NCBI GenBank assembly: GCA_013178045.1
Contig: JABLXP010000006.1
Location: forward strand, 1 to 64,000
DNA from: Bacillota bacterium
GTDB taxonomy: Bacteria; Bacillota; Ch66
DNA: 64,000 nt
Direction: 5' to 3'
Below are positions 57,783-64,000 of this stretch, one piece after another; the first letter of the stretch is position 1, and every line of letters begins with the position of its first letter. The translations under genes were made by a program, and so were the position numbers. The notes under the pieces are model-generated. The model searched no databases and was not told where the DNA came from. It saw only the letters and a program-made list of their open reading frames with translations.

Positions 57783-57858
57783 GCGCCATTAGCTTAGCTG
57801 GTAGAGCATCCGACTCTTAATCGGAGGGTCCGGGGTTCGAATCCCTGATGGCGCACCA
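57783..57858 (+). tRNA. tRNA-Lys (CTT)
   Basis: A 76-base cloverleaf with GCGCCAT/ATGGCGC acceptor arms, anticodon loop CTCTTAA (anticodon CTT), T-loop GTTCGAATC and encoded CCA. Own promoter upstream and terminator directly downstream. Confidence 0.95.
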
Positions 57859-57861
57859 AGT

Positions 57862-57890
57862 AAAAACCCGCAAACTTTGCGGGTTTTTTT
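57862..57890 (+). terminator. Rho-independent terminator after tRNA-Lys
   Basis: AACCCGCA and TGCGGGTT arms are followed by a run of seven T residues, starting four bases after the tRNA CCA end. Confidence 0.85.
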
Positions 57891-57931
57891 GTTTCTGGCA
57901 TTGATTATTTAAACTGGAGGAATCTTCTCTT

Positions 57932-57953
57932 GACTTTTTAGGCCTAAAAAGTC
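57932..57953. promoter_or_regulatory. Perfect 22-base palindrome upstream of hdrC (possible operator)
   Basis: The two halves GACTTTTTAGG and CCTAAAAAGTC are exact reverse complements with no gap. Without a loop it is better suited to a dimeric protein than an RNA hairpin. It lies about 330 bases before hdrC and 40 bases after the tRNA-Lys terminator. Confidence 0.45.
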
Positions 57954-57997
57954 TAATATTAAGAATATTAATATTCATGATTGGAGATGCTATATAT

Positions 57998-58013
57998 TTT
58001 GTGTTAACACAAA
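57998..58013. promoter_or_regulatory. Perfect 16-base palindrome TTTGTGTTAACACAAA (possible operator)
   Basis: Two exact 8-base half-sites. The TTGTG...CACAA ends recall CRP/FNR-type or Rex-type redox operators, but the spacing fits neither consensus exactly. An overlapping TTAACA-N5-TGTTAA repeat lies just downstream. Confidence 0.4.
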
Positions 58014-58284
58014 TTGTTAATTTTGAGGCAAATATCAACAATTAGCATAAACGTATTTTTCGGCAATTTCCTCTTAGAATTTCGCGGAAACTTGAATGAA
58101 AGCAGAAAAAATTGCGTCTTGGGAACAAAATCACAAAGCAAGCAGCAGGAAATCTGAGAAAGACGGCGAAAACATAGTGAAATCTGGCCTTTTTTGGATT
58201 TTGTATACTTTGAGCGGTTTTTCCGATAGTAGCCGGCAAACCGCTTAAATCAAGAAATTTTCAGAGAAAGCGAGGGATGGTAGA

Positions 58285-58860
58285 ATGGAGCAGATCGAGC
58301 TGTCGTCAGCAACTTTAAGCAGCGCTCGGGAATTTATCAGCAGGATAGAGGCCCAGAGCGAAAGTAACATTAAGGCTTGCTACCAATGCGGGAAATGCTC
58401 GGCTGGCTGTCCGGTAGCCTTTGCCATGGACTATAGCCCCCGGCAGATCATCCGACTCCTGCAGCTGGGATTAAAAGACGAAGCCTTAAAAGCGCACAGC
58501 ATTTGGATTTGTGCCCAGTGTGCCACCTGTTCTACCCGCTGCCCGCGGGGCGTAGAACCGGCCCGGCTTATGGAGGCCATGCGGATTGAGGCCAGGAAAA
58601 GCGGCATCACGCCGGAAAAGAATATCAAAATCTTCGACGACGCCTTTTTAGACTCCGTCGAAAAGAACGGACGGGTGCACGAATTTGGTCTTATCCTTAA
58701 CTTTAACCTGAAAACAGGCCAACCCTTCAAAGACGCGGGGATGGGACCAGCAATGATGAAACGGGGGAAGGTCAGCTTGTTCCCGCACAAAATCAAAGGG
58801 CAAACCGCCATCAAGCGGATCTTTGACCGCGTGCGCGCTCAGGGAGGTGACCAACATTGA
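58285..58860 (+). CDS. hdrC: Heterodisulfide reductase-like subunit C
   Basis: A 191-residue HdrC-type protein with two 4Fe-4S sites: CYQCGKCSAGCP (Cys 32, 35, 38, 42) and CAQCATCSTRCP (Cys 76, 79, 82, 86). It passes electrons from HdrA to the catalytic HdrB. First gene of the hdrC-hdrB-hdrA-mvhD operon. Its stop overlaps the TTG start of hdrB. In bacteria the terminal acceptor is not CoM-S-S-CoB and is unknown here. Confidence 0.93.
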   Translation: MEQIELSSATLSSAREFISRIEAQSESNIKACYQCGKCSAGCPVAFAMDYSPRQIIRLLQLGLKDEALKAHSIWICAQCATCSTRCPRGVEPARLMEAMRIEARKSGITPEKNIKIFDDAFLDSVEKNGRVHEFGLILNFNLKTGQPFKDAGMGPAMMKRGKVSLFPHKIKGQTAIKRIFDRVRAQGGDQH

Positions 58861-59807
58861 AATACGCCTATTACCCGGGCTGTTCCTTAAGCTCAACCGG
58901 GATCGAATACGACCTATCAACCCGGGCCGTAGCCAAACACCTCGGCGTCGACCTGTGGGAAATTCCAGACTGGAACTGCTGCGGGGCGACCTCGGCGCAC
59001 ACCACCGACCACCTGCTGGCCATGGCCCTGCCGGCCCGTACCCTGGCCCAGGCCGAACAGGCAGAACTTGATGTGGCCGTACCCTGTGCTGCCTGCTTCA
59101 ACCGGATGAAAACGGCGGAAGCGGCCCTGAAGAAAAGCGAAACCACGCGGGCCAAAATCACCGAGATCATCGAAATGGACTACCAGGGGAAAGCGAGCGC
59201 CTACGCCCTGCTTGACATCTTCACCCGGCAGATCGGTCTGGAGAACGTCGCCAAACAGGTCAAACGGCCCCTGGCCGGCCTCAAAGTCGCCTGCTACTAC
59301 GGCTGCTATCTTGTCAGACCGCCGCAGGTCACCGGCTTTGACGACCCGGAAAACCCGCAGAGCATGGACCGTCTCATGACCACCCTTGGCGCCACTCCGC
59401 TCAACTGGCCGTACAAAACCGAATGCTGCGGGGCTGGCCTGGGCCAGACCAAACCGGAAATCGGTCTCAAACTCATCCACGACATCTTGCGCGTGGTCAA
59501 AGAATTCGGGGCAGAAGCCATCGTAGCCGCCTGTCCACTGTGCTTCATCAACCTCGACATGCGGCAAAGCGAAGTCGCCAGACGCTATGGCCAAAACTTC
59601 AACATCCCCGTCTTCTACTTCACCGAACTAATGGCCTGGGCCTTTGGCGAACAACCAGCCACCATTGGGCTGTCCAGACACTTTGTCGAAGCCACCGCCA
59701 TCATGAACATCACCGAACAACGGCTCAGCGAACAACAAGCAGCCAAAGAAGCCGCCAAAAGCGCCAAAGCCGACAGCAAACCCCAGGGAGGGGAGGGAGA
59801 AGCATGA
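58857..59807 (+). CDS. hdrB: Heterodisulfide reductase-like subunit B
   Basis: A 316-residue HdrB with two CCG (cysteine-rich) domains. First: PGCS at residue 9, NCCGATSAH near 41, PCAACFNRM near 77. Second: CYYGCYLVRPP, TECCGAGLGQTKPEIG and ACPLCFINLD. These bind the noncubane 4Fe-4S clusters that cleave disulfide substrates in methanogens. The TTG start at 58857 is preceded by GGGAGG. The C-terminal 25 residues are Ala/Lys-rich (AAKEAAKSAKADSK). The stop overlaps the hdrA start. Confidence 0.93.
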   Translation: MKYAYYPGCSLSSTGIEYDLSTRAVAKHLGVDLWEIPDWNCCGATSAHTTDHLLAMALPARTLAQAEQAELDVAVPCAACFNRMKTAEAALKKSETTRAKITEIIEMDYQGKASAYALLDIFTRQIGLENVAKQVKRPLAGLKVACYYGCYLVRPPQVTGFDDPENPQSMDRLMTTLGATPLNWPYKTECCGAGLGQTKPEIGLKLIHDILRVVKEFGAEAIVAACPLCFINLDMRQSEVARRYGQNFNIPVFYFTELMAWAFGEQPATIGLSRHFVEATAIMNITEQRLSEQQAAKEAAKSAKADSKPQGGEGEA

Positions 59808-61786
59808 AACGAGTAGGAGTATTTGTCTGCCACTGCGGTACTAACATCGCCGCGGCGGTCGACATAGCCAAAGTCGTCGAACAAATCAAAGAACAACCCA
59901 ACGTCGCTTACGTCACCGACTACAAATACATGTGTTCCGAACCGGGACAAGAAGTCATCAAAAAAGCCATCACCGAACACAACCTGGACCGGGTCGTTGT
60001 CGCCTCGTGCTCCCCGCGGATGCACGAACCGACCTTTCGGAAAACCCTCCAGAGCGTCGGACTGAACATCTACCTCTTAGAAATGGCCAACATCCGGGAA
60101 CAAGTCTCCTGGGTCCACGCGACAAACAAAGAACAGGCCACTGCTAAGGCGGTCGACCTCATCAAAATGGCCGTCGCCAAAGTCATCCGGAACGTCCCAC
60201 TCACCGACTCCAAAATCCCGATCACCAAACGAGCCCTGGTCATCGGGGGCGGGATTGCCGGCATGCAAGCAGCCCTGGACATCGCCGAAGCGGGACATGA
60301 GGTCGTGCTGGTTGAACGACAGCCGACCATCGGCGGGAAGATGGCCCAGCTGGACAAAACCTTCCCTACCCTCGACTGCTCGGCCTGAATCAGCACCCCG
60401 AAAATGGTTGCTGCGGCGCAGCACCCGAACATCAAAATCTACACCTATGCCGAAGTGGAAGAGGTCTCAGGGTATATCGGCAACTTCAAAGCCGTCATCA
60501 GAAAGAAAGCCAGCTACGTCGACCACAACAAATGCACCGGCTGCGGCCTGTGTGAAACCAAATGTCCGACCAAAGTGCCCAGCGAATTCGACCTGGGCTT
60601 AGGCAAACGGCCGGCCATCTACAAACCCTTCCCGCAGGCGGTTCCGAACAAGCCCGTCATCGACGGGGCCAACTGCCGGAAACTGAAAACTGGCAAATGC
60701 GGCATCTGTGAAAAAATCTGTCCGGCTGGAGCGATCAACTTCAACGACAAAGACGAACTGATCGAAGAAAACTTTGGGGCCATCATCATGGCCACCGGCT
60801 TTGACCTTTTCCCGTGGGAAGAAGCTTACGGCGAATACGGCTATGGCAAATACCCGGATGTCATCACCAGCCTGCACTTTGAACGGATGGTCAACGCCTC
60901 TGGCCCGACCGGGGGCAAGCTCAAACGGCCTTCAGACGGCAAAGAACCACAAAACGTCGTCTTCATCAAATGCGTCGGCTCGCGGGACGACAGCAAAGGC
61001 AAAAGCTACTGCTCCAGAGCCTGCTGCATGTACACCGCCAAACACGCCATGCAGGTCATGGAAAAAGTCCATGATGGCCAGGCCTACGTCTTCTACATGG
61101 ACGTGCGGACTGCGGGTAAGACCTACGAAGAATTCTACCAGCGCTCCGTCCAAAGCGGCGCGCAATACATCCGGGGCCGGGTATCAAAAATATATCCCCT
61201 GGGCGACAAACTGATCGTCCGGGGGGAAGACACCCTGATCGGCAAACCCGTCGAAATCGCCGCCGACCTGGTTGTCCTGGCCACTGCCATGGTGCCCAGT
61301 GCCGGTTCAGACAAAGTTGCCCAAATGATCGGTTTCTCCCTGGACAAAGACGGCTTCTACCAGGAAGCTCACCCCAAACTCCAGCCGGTAGAAACCTTCA
61401 CCGCCGGGGTCTACCTCGCCGGGGCCTGTCAGGGACCCAAAGACATCCCGGATACAGTAGCCCAGGCGAGCGCGGCAGCCGTCAAAGTCTGCGGCCTGTT
61501 TGCCAAAACAGAAATGACCACCGACCCAATGATCTCGAGCGTCAACGAACGGATCTGCGCAGGCTGCGGCGAATGTGTCCCGATCTGCCCGTACAAAGCC
61601 ATCGAACTCAAAGTTATCCAGGAGCGGGCGCACGGTAAAACGATCAGCCGCAAAGTGGCGACAGTCAACAGTGGACTCTGTCAGGGCTGCGGCGCCTGCA
61701 CCGTGGCCTGCCGCGCGGCAGCCATTGACCTCAAAGGCTTTACCAACGAACAAATCCTGGCGGAGGTGGATGCCCTGTGTCTATAG
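59804..61786 (+). CDS. hdrA: Heterodisulfide reductase-like subunit A, selenoprotein (Sec at TGA 60386-60388)
   Basis: 660 residues if the in-frame TGA is read as selenocysteine (residue 195). Start [23 protein letters not shown] site [19 protein letters not shown] near residue 148. Then TLDCSA-Sec-ISTPKM, where homologues have Cys. 4Fe-4S motifs [12 protein letters not shown] (about 245) and CGICEKICP follow. The C-terminal two-cluster ferredoxin domain has [12 protein letters not shown] and [12 protein letters not shown]. Frame and homology continue perfectly across the TGA, and a hairpin with loop GGC lies 27 bases beyond it. HdrA is the flavin subunit for electron bifurcation. Without Sec decoding the product would stop at 194 residues. 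It overlaps mvhD by 10 bases. Confidence 0.9.
60406..60426 (+). promoter_or_regulatory. Probable bacterial SECIS hairpin in hdrA
   Basis: GGTTGCTGC (60406-60414) pairs with GCAGCACCC (60418-60426) with one mismatch, leaving the loop GGC. The loop guanines lie 27-28 bases after the TGA, within the range of bacterial SECIS elements (small hairpin with a G at the start of the apical loop). Confidence 0.65.
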
Positions 61787-62220
61787 AACAAAGCGCCAAC
61801 CAGACCTGGGAACCGAAGATTTTGGCCTTTTGTTGCAACTGGTGCTCCTACGCGGGAGCAGACCTGGCGGGCCTAAACCGACTGCAGTATCCGCCCAGCG
61901 TCCGCATCGTGCGCGTCCCCTGCTCAGGGCGGATCAACCCCCAGTTTGTCCTGCGGGCCTTTCAGCGGGGAGTCGACGGCGTCCTGGTCTCCGGCTGACA
62001 CCCGGGAGACTGCCACTATGGTAGTGGCAATTACTTCACCCGGCGCCGGTACCTGATCATGAAACGATTTCTGGAATACATCGGGATTGACCCGAAGCGA
62101 TTCCAGGCCAAATGGATCTCCGGCTCAGAAGGCCAGAAATTTGCTCAGGTCATCACCGACTTGACCGAAGAAATCAGGGCCCTGGGGCCAAACAGGAAGT
62201 TGAGGGATCAAAATGAATGA
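61777..62220 (+). CDS. mvhD: MvhD/FlxD-like [2Fe-2S] subunit, selenoprotein (Sec at TGA 61996-61998)
   Basis: 147 residues if TGA is read as selenocysteine (residue 74). It has [37 protein letters not shown] and DGVLVSG[14 protein letters not shown]. In MvhD/FrhD homologues this last motif reads GCHPGDCHY, so the TGA replaces a cluster-associated cysteine. The reading frame continues with normal family sequence ([17 protein letters not shown]) to a TGA at 62218. A perfect hairpin follows the Sec codon. The protein links HdrA to a hydrogenase, formate dehydrogenase or NADH module. GTG start; overlaps hdrA and the next gene. Confidence 0.9.
62002..62043 (+). promoter_or_regulatory. Probable bacterial SECIS hairpin in mvhD
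   Basis: A perfect 8-bp stem TGCCACTA/TAGTGGCA (62011-62018 and 62022-62029) with apical loop TGG lies 12 bases after the TGA. An outer CCGGG/CCCGG pairing (62002-62006 with 62039-62043) can extend it. The loop G is 22 bases from the TGA. Confidence 0.7.
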
Positions 62221-63103
62221 AATAACCAGCAAAATGCAGCAAATCGCCAGAGAACTCCTGGGAAAAAATGAAGTGCAAGTTATCCTGGGTTGGGAAAAAG
62301 GAGCGTTCTGGTTTCAATCATCCCCCGTGGCTGTCCGCAAGATAGAAGAAGTAGGCAAACTCGTCTGGGACGAATTCGGGATCCAGAACCTGGCCAACTT
62401 CCTGCTTGACTACCGGGACAGCGACGAAAAGATCGGTATCTTTGTCAAAGGATGCGACTCCCGGGCCGTCAACCGCCTGCTCCAGGACAACCAGTTCCCG
62501 CGGGAACGCCTGTATGTCATCGGGGTTCCCTGCGGCGGAAAGAAAGACCCGCAAGAAGCGGGGAGCGGCAAATACACCGAAGCGGCGCAAGTTCCACTGG
62601 CTCCCAAATGCCAGACCTGCGCCTATCCCAACCCGGTCATCTACGACGCACTCCTGGGCGAACCGGTCGCCAGCCGACCAGCGGCGGACCGCTTTAAAGC
62701 CGTCACTGAACTGGAAAACATGACCCCGGATGAACGCTATGACTTCTGGGCCAAGCAATTCGAAAAGTGCCTCCGCTGCTACGCCTGCCGGAACGTCTGC
62801 GTCTGCTGCAGCTGCCGGGAGTGCATCTTCGAACAAACCCGGCCGCAGTGGGTGGGGCGGGAGACCAGTCTTGCTGAGAACCAGATGTATCACCTGATCC
62901 GGGCCTTGCACGTCGCGGGACGGTGTGTGGAGTGTGGCGAATGCGAGCGGGTCTGCCCAGTCGGCATACCCCTGATGCTCCTAAACGAAAAAATCATCAA
63001 AGACATCAACGAACTGTTCGGACCGTATGACGCCGGGGTTAGCTTGGAGGCAAAACCTCCTTTCGGATTCTTCAAGACCAGTGACCCCGAAGAGTTTATG
63101 TAG
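62213..63103 (+). CDS. Iron-sulfur subunit associated with Hdr/MvhD (Flx-type, FrhB-like N-terminus)
   Basis: A 296-residue protein. An N-terminal FrhB/FdhB-like region has IGIFVKGCDSRAVNRLL and LYVIGVPCGG. A cysteine-rich middle follows: CQTC at 133, then CLRCYACRNVCVCCSCREC at 186-204. A 4Fe-4S motif CVECGECERVCPVGIP starts at 239. It overlaps mvhD by 8 bases. In sulfate reducers, flxABCD genes for NADH-linked iron-sulfur proteins sit with hdrABC; this gene probably corresponds to flxB or flxC, but which one is not certain. The role (electron entry to MvhD/HdrA) is inferred from context. Confidence 0.8.
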   Translation: MNEITSKMQQIARELLGKNEVQVILGWEKGAFWFQSSPVAVRKIEEVGKLVWDEFGIQNLANFLLDYRDSDEKIGIFVKGCDSRAVNRLLQDNQFPRERLYVIGVPCGGKKDPQEAGSGKYTEAAQVPLAPKCQTCAYPNPVIYDALLGEPVASRPAADRFKAVTELENMTPDERYDFWAKQFEKCLRCYACRNVCVCCSCRECIFEQTRPQWVGRETSLAENQMYHLIRALHVAGRCVECGECERVCPVGIPLMLLNEKIIKDINELFGPYDAGVSLEAKPPFGFFKTSDPEEFM

Positions 63104-63129
63104 GAACATTCGGGAGGAGGTGGATGAAC

Positions 63130-64000
63130 ATGAAATCAATCAGCAAAGACCGGCTATCTAAAGTCTTAGAGCGCTGGGCCAGTCAGGCAATCGTCTATAC
63201 CCCGGTGAAAAAAGAAAGGGTGACCCAGTTTGCTCCCTGGACGCCGGACAGCGAACTAGAATTTAGCCACAACACCTTGTTACCGCCAAAGAACGTTTTA
63301 TTTCCCCAGACGGAAAAAATGTACGCCTTTAACGAACAAAAGGGGCAGGTGGCGGTGGAAGAAATCAAAGCTGATGAGCGCCCGCGTCTGTTGTTTGGGG
63401 TCCGGCCCTGTGACCTGAAGGCCATCAGTGAACTTGACCAGGTGTTTTTGACCAAGGGCTTTGTCGACAAATTCTACGCCGATAAAAGAAAGACCCTGGT
63501 GACATTCTCCCTCGGGTGCCGACAACCGCTCCCGACCTGTTTCTGCACTTCCCTGGGAGTAAACCCCATCGAAGCCGAAGGAGCAGATGTGGTGGTCTAC
63601 GACCTGGGTGGCTCATTCGGATTTGCGGTCAAGAATCCAGCTGCCCAAAGCTGGCTGGACAGCGTGGCGGACTTGCTTGACGACACCGACGCCCCGAAGC
63701 CCCGGGCGGGCCAATTCACCACCGAGGTAGATTTGACCGGGGTGACGGAAAAGCTGCAGCAGATGTTTAATCACCCGATCTGGGCGGAGATCGCCAGCAA
63801 GTGTCTGAACTGCGGCATCTGCACGTATCTATGCCCGACCTGCCACTGCTTTGACATCCAGGGCAAGGTGGTGGGAGAACGCGGGTATAAGTTTCGGTGC
63901 TGGGATTCCTGCATGTTTCCCGAATACACCCAGATGGCGGGTGGCCACAACCCCCGACCGACCAAGGTGGAACGCGTCCGTCAGCGGTTTTCGCACAAAC
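63130..64000 (+). CDS. Sulfhydrogenase/anaerobic sulfite reductase beta-like iron-sulfur subunit (partial)
   Basis: Open to the right edge of the window; 290 codons present. It starts MKSISKDRLSKVLERWASQA after GGAGGAGG (an ATG two codons earlier is also possible). Family features are LLFGVRPCDLKAISELDQVF, LGCRQPLPTCFCTSLG, the 4Fe-4S site CLNCGICTYLCPTCHCF and CWDSCMFPEYTQMAGGHNPR. This is the HydB/AsrA-like iron-sulfur family that usually partners with a flavin/NAD-binding gamma subunit. A flxA or hydG-type gene would be expected next, outside the window. It would complete an NAD(P)H-linked module of the Hdr complex. Confidence 0.82.
   Translation, partial: MKSISKDRLSKVLERWASQAIVYTPVKKERVTQFAPWTPDSELEFSHNTLLPPKNVLFPQTEKMYAFNEQKGQVAVEEIKADERPRLLFGVRPCDLKAISELDQVFLTKGFVDKFYADKRKTLVTFSLGCRQPLPTCFCTSLGVNPIEAEGADVVVYDLGGSFGFAVKNPAAQSWLDSVADLLDDTDAPKPRAGQFTTEVDLTGVTEKLQQMFNHPIWAEIASKCLNCGICTYLCPTCHCFDIQGKVVGERGYKFRCWDSCMFPEYTQMAGGHNPRPTKVERVRQRFSHK

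Larger units (their letters stand above)
57891..58284 (+). promoter_or_regulatory. 394-bp AT-rich upstream region of the hdr operon
   Basis: No convincing gene. It contains a perfect 22-base palindrome, a perfect 16-base palindrome, a -10-like TATACT at 58204-58209 without an obvious -35 box, and a hairpin with AGCGGTTT (58213-58220) and AAACCGCT (58238-58245) arms just before the hdrC ribosome site. The hairpin would be at the very start of a transcript from that -10 box. All are listed as candidates only. Confidence 0.45.

Noticed and set aside
58917-59594. Long minus-strand open frame (225 codons) opposite hdrB
   Set aside because: It is a shadow of hdrB created by its strong codon bias; no ribosome site or family resemblance. 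Similar shadows lie opposite hdrA and at 62318-62911.
60386-60388. TGA in hdrA as a nonsense mutation or the boundary of two separate genes
   Set aside because: The frame and HdrA homology are continuous on both sides, the codon sits at a conserved Cys position, a SECIS-like hairpin follows, and the next gene in the operon has the same feature.
1-64000. CRISPR arrays, rRNA genes or a replication origin
   Set aside because: No regularly spaced direct repeats, no rRNA sequence and no dnaA-box cluster were seen.

Overview
The window looks like a chromosomal segment of an anaerobic, spore-forming Firmicute of the Peptococcaceae/Desulfotomaculum-Pelotomaculum-Carboxydothermus type. The evidence is a Bacillus/Clostridium-type gene order (hrcA-grpE-dnaK-dnaJ-prmA-rsmE-mtaB-HIT-rpsU-yqeY-nfeD-floA-yqfC-yqfD-phoH-pgpH-ybeY-dgkA-cdd-era-recO-glyQ-glyS-ccpN-ppsR-dnaG-rpoD-trmK-nif3), sporulation genes (yqfC, yqfD, spoIIP), a glycine T-box and a CIRCE operator. 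Anaerobic energy genes lie at both ends: methylmalonyl-CoA mutase, CoA transferase, 2-oxoacid:ferredoxin oxidoreductase and Hdr/MvhD. The genus assignment is inference.

Layout. 1-2 kb (minus strand): the N-terminus of methylmalonyl-CoA mutase and an acetyl-CoA hydrolase/CoA-transferase family gene. The latter has a long leader carrying two similar tandem hairpins, each ending in a T run. 2.8-5.5 kb (plus): a four-gene 2-oxoacid:ferredoxin oxidoreductase operon (korDABC type). 5.5-13.7 kb (minus, except one tiny plus-strand zinc-ribbon gene): an orphan Cache sensor kinase, a membrane hydrolase, endonuclease IV, a MATE exporter, an orphan NuoE-like protein, Nif3-like protein and TrmK. 13.8-14.15 kb: four tRNA genes. 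14.3-53.8 kb (minus): the long housekeeping block of replication, transcription, translation, RNA modification and heat-shock genes. 54-56 kb: spoIIP and small membrane proteins. 56.1-57.7 kb: an ISLre2-type insertion sequence. 57.8 kb: tRNA-Lys. 58.3-64 kb (plus): an operon for a heterodisulfide-reductase-like electron-bifurcating complex (hdrC, hdrB, hdrA, mvhD/flxD and two iron-sulfur subunits), running off the end of the window.

Four points stand out. (1) The heat-shock operon is hrcA-chaperonin-grpE-dnaK-dnaJ, and the chaperonin is an archaeal/thermosome-type (group II/III) protein, not GroEL. (2) hdrA and mvhD each contain one in-frame TGA exactly where homologues have a cluster-associated cysteine, and each TGA is followed by a short hairpin with a G in its loop, so both are probable selenoproteins. 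(3) pgpH, the 7TM-HD cyclic-di-AMP phosphodiesterase gene, is interrupted by a single in-frame TAA between its membrane region and the HD metal-binding residues. (4) The hdr operon differs visibly in codon choice from the block before it and is separated from it by the IS element and a tRNA.

In metabolic terms (inference), the CoA transferase, methylmalonyl-CoA mutase, KGOR-type oxidoreductase and PPDK would fit propionate/succinate interconversion with ferredoxin-linked 2-oxoacid chemistry. The Hdr/MvhD/Flx-like complex would couple ferredoxin to NADH or H2 and a disulfide-type acceptor.
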